Assembly (NCBI GenBank): GCA_964369725.1
Contig: CAYJGC010000048.1
Location: 1 to 12,810, forward strand
DNA: 12,810 nucleotides
Source: Paraeggerthella sp964369725
GTDB taxonomy: Bacteria > Actinomycetota > Coriobacteriia > Coriobacteriales > Eggerthellaceae
Direction: 5' to 3'
Shown here: positions 6,934 to 12,810 of the stretch, piece after piece
How positions within the stretch are numbered: the first letter of the stretch is position 1
How the letters are laid out: the number at the start of each line of letters is the position of its first letter
Program-made: the position numbers and the translations under genes
Notes under the pieces: generated by a model
What the model was told of the DNA's origin: nothing
Seen by the model: the letters and a program-made list of their open reading frames with translations, nothing else
Databases searched by the model: none

Positions 6934-8137
6934 CAATTCTGAAAAGCTCATTGAAGTACGTGATTGGATTCGAAGTGAACTTGACTCCTGCGTTGAGTTT
7001 TGGCTAAAGCATGGCATGGACGCAGAACATGGTGGCGTCTACACCTGCCTTGACCGTACAGGCAAGGTATACTCAACCGACAAAAGCGTCTGGATGCAGG
7101 GTCGTTGCGCTTGGACCTTTGCGCACCTATGCCGTCACTACGGCGAAAATCCTGCTTGGATGGCTGCAGCAAAAAGCTGCTTGGACTTCTTGGAGAAGCA
7201 TTGCATTAATCACGATGCCGGCGGACGCATGTACTTCACGGTAACCGCCGAAGGCAGGCCACTAAGGCAGCGTCGCTACAGCTTTTCTGAAGGGTTTTAT
7301 GCCATCGCAAACGCCGAATACTACGGATTGACAGGCGAACCCCTATATCTTGAGCGCGCACGCAAAGCCTACCACATGATATACAATCTCACCAATGGTC
7401 TCATGGAAGACCCTACGGGACTTGGTCCTAAAACTATTGCCGAAACACGCACAGGACGCGGCTTGGGCGAACCTATGATTTTCTTGAACATCATTAGCAT
7501 CATGCGTCGCATAGATCCCGACAATACCGCCCTGTATGACCAACACAGCAAAGAGTGCACCGATAAGATTATCAATTTTCATTATCACCCCGAGCTCGGT
7601 TGCACCCTCGAAAGCGTAGCGCTTGACGGCACACCTGAACTCTGGCATACCGCTGGACGTGTGGTAAACCCTGGACACGATATAGAATGCAGCTGGTTCA
7701 TGATGGATGAAGCGCTCTATCGTGACAACGACGAGCTTCATAAAACTGCCGAAGACATATTCCGCCTTGCCATAGAAGCAGGCTGGGACAAAGAATACGA
7801 AGGATTGCTGTACTTTATCGACGCGCAAGGCCTACCTACGGAAGCCTACGAACACGACATGAAACTCTGGTGGCCTCATAATGAAATTATGATTGCCGCA
7901 TCTAAGGCTTACCAAAACACTGGTGATGAGTATTATTTGAACTGGCTGTACAAAACAGTTGAATACTGCAAAAACCATTTTGCCGACCCTGAATATGGTG
8001 AATGGTATGGGTATCTACGCCGAGACGGCCTACCAACCATGCCATCAACTAAAGGCTCAACCTTCAAAGGCCCCTTCCATGTACCCCGCGCGCTTTCTAT
8101 GACCGAACGCACGCTGACCGAGATTATAGGAGACTAA
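6923..8137 (+). CDS. N-acylglucosamine 2-epimerase (AGE family)
   Basis: This 404-residue cytoplasmic enzyme is expected to interconvert N-acetylmannosamine and N-acetylglucosamine without prior phosphorylation. It has the (alpha/alpha)6-barrel family pattern and the conserved active-site motifs: WMQGR with Arg61, NPGHDIE with His252, WWPHNE with His319 and KGPFHVPRAL with His386. The length matches bacterial and animal AGE proteins. The start chosen is GTG 6923, preceded by GAGGAGGG; the spacing of about four bases is short, but the frame has no better start nearby, and homology begins soon after it (LIEVRDWIRSELDS). It overlaps the lyase gene by 11 bases, so the two are probably translationally coupled. 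An AGE next to a NanA-like lyase points to the route in which ManNAc becomes GlcNAc before phosphorylation. Related cellobiose epimerases share the fold, but the context favours AGE. Confidence 0.88.
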   Translation: MTANNSEKLIEVRDWIRSELDSCVEFWLKHGMDAEHGGVYTCLDRTGKVYSTDKSVWMQGRCAWTFAHLCRHYGENPAWMAAAKSCLDFLEKHCINHDAGGRMYFTVTAEGRPLRQRRYSFSEGFYAIANAEYYGLTGEPLYLERARKAYHMIYNLTNGLMEDPTGLGPKTIAETRTGRGLGEPMIFLNIISIMRRIDPDNTALYDQHSKECTDKIINFHYHPELGCTLESVALDGTPELWHTAGRVVNPGHDIECSWFMMDEALYRDNDELHKTAEDIFRLAIEAGWDKEYEGLLYFIDAQGLPTEAYEHDMKLWWPHNEIMIAASKAYQNTGDEYYLNWLYKTVEYCKNHFADPEYGEWYGYLRRDGLPTMPSTKGSTFKGPFHVPRALSMTERTLTEIIGD

Positions 8138-8139
8138 TC

Positions 8140-9513
8140 ATGAACTATCTTGGTGTTGACTATCACATCAAAAACACCCCCATTCTTGACCCTGACTTTA
8201 TTCCTTTTGGCGTCTGGATGAAATCGTATCTTGAGGAAGCTACTCAACCTATTGCTATTGCTGTTGAGCGTGAAGACGGCTTAATTTCTGTACGTGAAAG
8301 CTTTATTCGTGGAGAAGAATTTGCAGAAGCCAACTTGCGCTACGTTGAGCGCCTGGTAAAATTTGAGTTATGGAGCATCGGCGGCTTCCGCGTTTACCTA
8401 TGCGGCTGCGACGAATTGGCTGATCAGCTTAAGAGGATCTATTCTCCTGAAGGCTCACGCGCATTCGACTTCGGTTTTGTAGATGACGTTTACGAAAAAC
8501 CTCTTGAAGTCATTGCTTGCTCGAAGGACAACTTCCCCACTGCTAACGAATCTGCCAAAGAAATTGGCGGACACATGGAAGGCTGCCGTATCGGTTTTGA
8601 TGCAGGCGGATCTGACCGCAAGGTTTCAGCTGTTATTGACGGCGAATCCGTCTACTCCGAAGAAATTGTTTGGTTCCCCAAAATCACCGAAGACCCTGAG
8701 TATCACTTCAACGAGATTGTCAGCGCATTTAAAACAGCGGCTTCAAAAATGCCTCGCGTTGACGCTATCGGCGTTTCTTCTGCAGGAACATTCGTTGGCA
8801 ATAGCCCCATGGTAGCTTCTTTATTCTTAAAGGTTCCTCGCGATCGTCGTGAAGAAGTTAAGAGCATTTACGACCGCGCCGGCAAAGAGATTGGCGATGT
8901 ACCTTTAGTGGTTGCCAATGACGGTGACGTAACAGCACTTGCTGGATATATGTCCACCGGCTCTGGCTCTATTTTGGGAATCGCGATGGGTACTTCCGAA
9001 GCCGTAGGCTATGTGAATGCCGAAGGATACGTTCTCGGTTGGATTAACGAGCTTGCTTTCGCACCTGTCGACCTATCACCGAGCGCCATGCAGGACGAAT
9101 GGTCGCACGACTTTGGCATAGGATGCAAATACTTCAGCCAAGATGCCGTTATCAAACTTGCCCCCGCTGCAGGCATTGAGCTTGACCCCGAACTCTCTCC
9201 TGCTGAAAAACTCAAAGTAGTACAGGGTCTTGCTAACGAAGGACATGAGGGTGCTCTTGACATCTTCCGCTCAATTGGTGTCTACCTTGCTCATACGCTT
9301 GTTCTCTACAGCTCTTTCTACGAGATCAAGACGCTTCTTGTCCTAGGCCGTGTAGCATCCGGCGTAGGGGGCGACTTGGTTATCAGTGAATGCAATCGTG
9401 TTTTAGCCGAAGAGTATCCGCAGCTTAACGAACAGCTCAACGTTACCCTTCCCGACGAAATGATGCGTCGCGTAGGTCAATCTGTAGCTGCAGCTAGCCT
9501 TCCCGAGGCGTAG
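8140..9513 (+). CDS. Long ROK-family sugar kinase lacking the zinc motif; probable N-acetylglucosamine kinase
   Basis: This 457-residue protein has two parts. Residues 1-147 form an N-terminal region of unassigned function, with a well-conserved-looking core (EREDGLISV 43-51; NLRYVERLVKFELW 65-78). Residues 148-457 are a ROK/actin-fold kinase: phosphate loop GFDAGGSDRKVSAV 152-165, putative catalytic Asp261 in ANDGDVTALAG, and second nucleotide loop GIAMGTSEAVG 280-290. Usual ROK kinases of about 300 residues carry a CxCGxxGC zinc site; here the corresponding region (about 305-332) has only one Cys (329), so that site is absent. The sequence recalls an uncharacterised group of 450-residue ROK proteins in anaerobic Firmicutes. 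After an AGE-type epimerase the needed activity is GlcNAc to GlcNAc-6-P; this substrate is inferred. The start is set by AGGAG (8128-8132), seven bases before the ATG, two bases after the epimerase stop. A terminator follows. Confidence 0.8.
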   Translation: MNYLGVDYHIKNTPILDPDFIPFGVWMKSYLEEATQPIAIAVEREDGLISVRESFIRGEEFAEANLRYVERLVKFELWSIGGFRVYLCGCDELADQLKRIYSPEGSRAFDFGFVDDVYEKPLEVIACSKDNFPTANESAKEIGGHMEGCRIGFDAGGSDRKVSAVIDGESVYSEEIVWFPKITEDPEYHFNEIVSAFKTAASKMPRVDAIGVSSAGTFVGNSPMVASLFLKVPRDRREEVKSIYDRAGKEIGDVPLVVANDGDVTALAGYMSTGSGSILGIAMGTSEAVGYVNAEGYVLGWINELAFAPVDLSPSAMQDEWSHDFGIGCKYFSQDAVIKLAPAAGIELDPELSPAEKLKVVQGLANEGHEGALDIFRSIGVYLAHTLVLYSSFYEIKTLLVLGRVASGVGGDLVISECNRVLAEEYPQLNEQLNVTLPDEMMRRVGQSVAAASLPEA

Positions 9514-9564
9514 TAGCAGCATTTAGCAATTTGCTCTTACACAAGGATATCTTTCGAGATTTTC

Positions 9565-9601
9565 AAAAGCCCTGTAACTGTTTGGCAGATGCAGGGTTTT
9601 T
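9565..9601 (+). terminator. Rho-independent terminator after the kinase gene
   Basis: AAAAGCCCTGTA (9565-9576) pairs with TGCAGGGTTTTT (9590-9601) with two G-T wobbles and a 13-base loop, ending in five Ts (9597-9601). It lies 51 bases after the kinase stop and closes the enzyme unit. The region from here to 9768 is the leader of the surface-protein gene. No convincing promoter was identified in it, though one must be present if the terminator is efficient. Confidence 0.75.
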
Positions 9602-9727
9602 CATTACCGGAAGTGAACGAATGTAGTATCTATGCAAATATCACCTCTCTACAAACAAAACACTACCAATGCGTTATCGTTTTAATTTGTGGCTTAGCAA
9701 GAAACCGTACTGCTCTACCTAATGAGC

Positions 9728-9766
9728 GGGACTCCCTACTAAAAGTACCAAAGTCCTTGGGGGACT
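9728..9766 (+). promoter_or_regulatory. Possible alternative hairpins around the ribosome binding site of the surface-protein gene
   Basis: AGTCC (9752-9756) can pair with GGACT at 9762-9766, which overlaps the Shine-Dalgarno GGGGG (9759-9763), or with an upstream GGACT at 9729-9733. The upstream pairing would also enclose a TACT/AGTA stem (9737-9740 with 9744-9747). The two pairings are mutually exclusive, so the leader could switch between a masked and an open ribosome site. Stems are only 5 bp and chance is a real alternative. Confidence 0.25.
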
Positions 9767-9768
9767 AA

Positions 9769-12174
9769 ATGCAGCAGCGAAATGCAACACATAAAAAGCA
9801 CCCTCAGTTTTATCAAAAGGCGCTGATTGCGTCTCTTTTAGTGATGACTTTGCTATGCTCTTTGGTCCCCACCTTTTCTTATGCCTCAAGCATAGTCTCA
9901 ATGCCCGCTACAACATTTGAACCCGAACTCTCTTCTTTGCCCGACCATGCTCTTGAATTGCCTGTTGAAGCTGATAATATCTTTTACGAAGAGCGCGCGA
10001 GCAGGCTTGCTGGTGTTTCCCCTTCAAATGAAACAGTAATTGCCACGGCAACAAATAACTCAGGAACAACAAGCATATATAATCCTGATGAGTTTGTAAG
10101 CGTAGCAAAAAAAGCTGAAGATGCCGACAGCGACACTACCATCACCTTATACCAAGATATAACAATCAGTAGTAATATTCGATTTTATGACAACCTAAGC
10201 ACTGCAGTAACATTAACCTTCACAAGTGCACCTGGCGAACGTTACACCATAAGCCCTGCAAATGATTATTCGGTAAAAGCTTCCGGTTACACTAATCCTG
10301 ATGATCGTGCCATGTTCAGCACTCAAGGAAGCGGCCTCAATCTTGCCTTTGAATCTGTTAACCTTGATGGAAACAACTACTCTTATATTCCCTCAGGACA
10401 AACCGAAGCGGCTCGAAGAGGGGTTCGTCCGATTGACTGGGAAAATGCCTCTCTCAGCATTACTAACAGCACTATTGAAAACTTCGTGATCTATCCATTT
10501 TACGGACTAGAAGCCGTAATTAACCTGGAGAGTAACTACTCCTACCCAAACGAAAAAACAACGCTCACTATAAGCAACACAGAAATCAAGAACAACAACT
10601 TTGGAAAAATGGCAGAAACCTCTCTCCTCGTAAGAGCCTTCGGTGCAGGATCGGCTGACATTAGCAACAGCAACATGCATAACAATCAGATTAGCGGCTA
10701 TCTCTACGCATCCCTTCTCACCCTTAGCGGCAAGATAACTTTTAAAGATACCAAAATTTATGAAAATGAAGTAGCCCGGGAACCTGAAAATAATGGCACA
10801 GTATCTCAAGTAATTAGCACTGAGAGCTCTAGCAACTTGATACTGGGAAGCGGAACAGAAATCTATAGCAACAGCGTTATAGGGTCTGGCAACCTCGCGC
10901 AAAATTATGCACTAGAAGCCACCGTGGTAAAGTCTTTTTCCGGCTCAACAGTAACTATGGAAGAAGGCGCCAAAATTTACGACAATGAAATTTTCGGAGG
11001 ATTCTTCAGCTCTGCAGTGCTTTGCACGCGTGGAAGCACCTTTATCATGAACGGTGGCGAAATCAAGAACAATATAATAGATAAAAAAGATGGAACGCCT
11101 ATCTTATTTTCTGGCAACGACGGTGTTGTCATGTCTCAGTTTGCCTCTTCAAAATCAATTAATACTATCACTATTAATGGTGGCGAAATTAGCGGGAACA
11201 ATTTTAACTCCTACCTTGGGGCGGTTGCAGGTATGGGTGCAAACGTTCTTATTGCTGGTGGAACTATTTCTAACAACATTAATGACACTGGCAGAAACGG
11301 CGCAACCCTGCACGGTCTATATTCAAGCTCAAGTCAAAATCTAGCTGACGCAAAGGGCTCTTTGATTGTTAGCGGTGGTACCATCGATGCAGGCGAAGGC
11401 GTTGTCCTTGGCGTCGGAAACAAAAACATTGACGATGAGACCTCATGCGCGTATCCCCGCTTACTAAAAATTACGGGCACGCCAAATTTAACGGGAGCGA
11501 TAGAACTGAGAGGACCCACCCATGTTCTTACTTTAGACAAAAGTGGAGCTGAAGGTCTTAGCCAAGTATACCCTGTTCTTAAACACGGAATCCCTCACGA
11601 AGCTCCCTCTGACGAAACTGAAGAGTATGTCATAGTGGTTGGCGAAGACGGATTAGACGTCTCTGACACATCCAATCACTTCAGTGATTATTTTGATTAC
11701 CTTTCATCCTTACCTGGAACTGAAGTCAATCTTGGCACGGTCGTATTAAAATCTCATGAAGTAATAACCTACACTATCTCTTATGAGCTTAATGGTGGAA
11801 CCAATAATCCCACCAACCCTGCTTCATACACCTCTGAGTCAGAAGAAATTACTTTAGCCGCCCCATCACGTGCAGACCATCAATTTGAAGGCTGGTATAC
11901 GACAGCCGACTTTTCTGGCGCTCCCATTACCACCATACCTGCAGGATCTGAAGGAAGTATAACGCTTTATGCTAAATGGTCAGAAATTCCTTCACCATCC
12001 CCAACGCCGACACCGTCTCCTGACCCCTCACACGGCAGTGATTCAGACAAAAACTCTTCTGCTGGCCACATGCTTCCCAATACGGGAGACCACACTATCA
12101 GCTCCTCAGCTCTCTTAGCACTTTGTGCTGCACTCGCTTTTGCAATTACGAGAGCCACGCGAAGTCGCTCATAG
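9769..12174 (+). CDS. LPXTG cell-wall-anchored surface protein with beta-helix repeats and an InlB-type repeat
   Basis: This 801-residue protein is predicted to be exported by Sec and linked to peptidoglycan by sortase. A basic N-region and hydrophobic core (about 17-36) form a signal peptide, with likely cleavage after Ala39 (SYA-SS). Residues about 190-560 carry degenerate repeats of the type GGEIKNN, GAKIYDN, GTEIYSN, GGEISGN, GGTISNN, a pattern of right-handed parallel beta-helix (pectate-lyase-like) proteins. Residues 665-738 are one InlB B/Flg_new-type repeat (YTISYELNGG...FEGWYTTADF...ITLYAKW). A Pro/Ser/Thr-rich spacer (739-755), LPNTG (769-773), a hydrophobic stretch and a basic tail (TRATRSRS) finish it. 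GGGGG at 9759-9763 sets the start. Such proteins are usually adhesins; some beta-helices are glycan-active enzymes, but no catalytic residues can be assigned. Its codon use looks more AT-rich than that of the enzyme genes upstream. Confidence 0.85.
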   Translation: MQQRNATHKKHPQFYQKALIASLLVMTLLCSLVPTFSYASSIVSMPATTFEPELSSLPDHALELPVEADNIFYEERASRLAGVSPSNETVIATATNNSGTTSIYNPDEFVSVAKKAEDADSDTTITLYQDITISSNIRFYDNLSTAVTLTFTSAPGERYTISPANDYSVKASGYTNPDDRAMFSTQGSGLNLAFESVNLDGNNYSYIPSGQTEAARRGVRPIDWENASLSITNSTIENFVIYPFYGLEAVINLESNYSYPNEKTTLTISNTEIKNNNFGKMAETSLLVRAFGAGSADISNSNMHNNQISGYLYASLLTLSGKITFKDTKIYENEVAREPENNGTVSQVISTESSSNLILGSGTEIYSNSVIGSGNLAQNYALEATVVKSFSGSTVTMEEGAKIYDNEIFGGFFSSAVLCTRGSTFIMNGGEIKNNIIDKKDGTPILFSGNDGVVMSQFASSKSINTITINGGEISGNNFNSYLGAVAGMGANVLIAGGTISNNINDTGRNGATLHGLYSSSSQNLADAKGSLIVSGGTIDAGEGVVLGVGNKNIDDETSCAYPRLLKITGTPNLTGAIELRGPTHVLTLDKSGAEGLSQVYPVLKHGIPHEAPSDETEEYVIVVGEDGLDVSDTSNHFSDYFDYLSSLPGTEVNLGTVVLKSHEVITYTISYELNGGTNNPTNPASYTSESEEITLAAPSRADHQFEGWYTTADFSGAPITTIPAGSEGSITLYAKWSEIPSPSPTPTPSPDPSHGSDSDKNSSAGHMLPNTGDHTISSSALLALCAALAFAITRATRSRS

Positions 12175-12187
12175 GTATCAAATTCAG

Positions 12188-12258
12188 TTTCGGCAGTTGG
12201 CGAACTTAACCTACCCAGCAATTCAAACTATGCTACCCTCATTACTTTCGGCAGTAGG
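12188..12258. repeat. Two near-identical 13-base direct repeats downstream of the surface-protein gene
   Basis: TTTCGGCAGTTGG (12188-12200) and TTTCGGCAGTAGG (12246-12258) differ at one position and start 58 bases apart, in the 241-base gap between the convergent surface-protein gene and nagA. No gene was found in this gap. The repeats may be remnants of a local duplication; function unknown. Confidence 0.3.
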
Positions 12259-12319
12259 ATTCATTTTGTTCAGGAATAACTCACTAAATTACTCTTCTGG
12301 TAAAACGGCGACAATACTC

Positions 12320-12336
12320 TTAAGTGTTACGCTTAA
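12320..12336. other. Small 7-bp hairpin in the convergent gap
   Basis: TTAAGTG (12320-12326) pairs with CGCTTAA (12330-12336) with one T-G wobble around a TTA loop. It lies just before the much stronger hairpin at 12342-12383 and may add to termination, but it is weak on its own. Confidence 0.25.
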
Positions 12337-12341
12337 CCTAA

Positions 12342-12383
12342 ATACTAAAATGGCTGCGAAGTTGCTAGCAGCCATTTTAGTAT
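12342..12383. terminator. 16-bp perfect bidirectional terminator hairpin between convergent genes
   Basis: ATACTAAAATGGCTGC (12342-12357) pairs perfectly with 12368-12383 around a 10-base loop. The stem ends are AT-rich on both sides, giving U-rich 3' arms when read from either strand. It ends 33 bases from the nagA stop codon and lies 167 bases after the surface-protein stop, so it probably ends transcription from both directions. Confidence 0.8.
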
Positions 12384-12415
12384 CTCGCATTAAAACGATC
12401 TAGCCTTCGCGATTA

Positions 12416-12810
12416 TTACATTAGTACTTTTCCGCGTAATATTACCTGCCTGAGCTCAAGCGTTTGAGCGTCAAGAAGCACGGCATTGCCCACACAGCCA
12501 GCATCTAAGGAACCGTGTTGCCCTAATAATCCCAACGCGCGTGCAGGGTTGATAGTTGCCGCCTTAATGGCGCTTACCAGCGGAATATCCATTTCCTTGA
12601 CGGCAACATAAAGGCAACGCATAAGATCACTTACCGAGCCAGCCAAAGCCCCATTGTCAAGAGTTGCCACATAGCCACGCACCGTTACGTCTTGTCCACC
12701 TAAATCATACGTACCATCCTCAAGACCAGCGGCGCGCATGGTATCACTAATCAAGATCATGCGGTCATCACCAAAAAGCTTGAAAGCCAAGCGCACCATA
12801 GCGGGATGAA
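12416..12810 (-). CDS. nagA: N-acetylglucosamine-6-phosphate deacetylase, C-terminal part (5' end outside the window)
   Basis: The gene runs leftward and enters from the right edge, so only about the last 130 codons are visible. The stop is TAA at 12418-12416. NagA removes acetate from GlcNAc-6-phosphate to give glucosamine-6-phosphate. Visible family features, in order, are: HPAMVRLAF at the edge; LISDTMRAAGLEDG, whose Asp corresponds to the catalytic Asp of the amidohydrolase fold; GYVATLDNGALAGSVSDLMRC (a conserved substrate-region segment of NagA); AIKAATINPARALGL; and the closing beta-strand segment GNAVLLDAQTLELRQVILRGKVLM. The frame stays open to the window edge with family sequence before the first visible ATG (12799), so that Met is internal. 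The gene is convergent with the surface-protein gene, so it belongs to another transcription unit than the enzymes upstream, though it would complete the pathway from GlcNAc-6-P. Confidence 0.92.
   Translation of the reverse strand, partial: HPAMVRLAFKLFGDDRMILISDTMRAAGLEDGTYDLGGQDVTVRGYVATLDNGALAGSVSDLMRCLYVAVKEMDIPLVSAIKAATINPARALGLLGQHGSLDAGCVGNAVLLDAQTLELRQVILRGKVLM

Noticed and set aside
7343..7828. 161-codon open frame on the minus strand
   Set aside because: It lies wholly antisense to the well-supported epimerase gene, has no family resemblance and no suitable ribosome site.
10507..10902. 131-codon open frame on the minus strand within the surface-protein gene
   Set aside because: It is antisense to a protein with clear signal peptide, repeats and LPXTG signal. 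Its sequence looks like the complement of the repeat region, not like a protein.
10480..11400. Repeated GG-x-I-x-N-N coding stretches considered as a DNA repeat or CRISPR-like array
   Set aside because: The repetition is at protein level, with variable unit length and diverged DNA, and lies in one continuous reading frame.
12125..12403. 92-codon plus-strand frame covering the gap after the surface-protein gene
   Set aside because: It overlaps the LPXTG tail in another frame and runs through the 16-bp terminator stem, with no recognisable protein features.

Overview
The window looks like part of the chromosome of a host-associated Actinobacterium, most probably class Coriobacteriia (an Atopobium/Olsenella/Lancefieldella-type organism). 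The reasons are a twin-arginine lipoprotein leader of the SRRTFL...LSGC type, moderate base composition with AT-rich intergenic regions, strong Gram-positive-style GGAGG ribosome binding sites, several GTG starts and an LPXTG surface protein. The taxonomic call is inference. No ribosomal or tRNA gene is present to confirm it.

Positions 116-9513 (+ strand) hold a seven-gene locus best read as uptake and catabolism of sialic acid (N-acetylneuraminate) or a related amino sugar. First come the parts of a peptide/nickel-type (family 5) ABC importer: a Tat-exported lipoprotein binding protein (116-1711), a DppB-type permease (1984-2940), an unusual DppC-type permease fused to a DppD-type ATPase (2942-4963), and a second ATPase of DppF type (4966-5820). 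Next come an N-acetylneuraminate-lyase-like class I aldolase (5944-6933), an N-acylglucosamine 2-epimerase (6923-8137) and an atypical long ROK-family kinase (8140-9513). At the right edge, on the opposite strand, lies the 3' part of nagA (12416-12810), N-acetylglucosamine-6-phosphate deacetylase. Read together: Neu5Ac is imported, cleaved to ManNAc and pyruvate, epimerised to GlcNAc, phosphorylated to GlcNAc-6-P and deacetylated to GlcN-6-P. This is the AGE/GlcNAc-kinase version of the pathway, not the ManNAc kinase/NanE version. No sialidase, nagB or transcriptional regulator lies in the window.

The locus is divided by hairpins into units: the binding protein (hairpin at 1753-1784), the membrane and ATPase genes (hairpin at 5832-5871) and the three enzymes (hairpin at 9565-9601). 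A good promoter-like sequence (5875-5903) sits directly after the second hairpin. Short inverted repeats lie upstream of each unit and could be operators.

Positions 9769-12174 encode an 801-residue surface protein with a Sec signal peptide, a long region of degenerate beta-helix repeats, an InlB/Flg_new-type repeat, a Pro/Ser/Thr-rich wall spanner and an LPNTG sortase signal. A 16-bp perfect hairpin (12342-12383) separates it from the convergent nagA. No mobile element, CRISPR array, tRNA or rRNA was seen.
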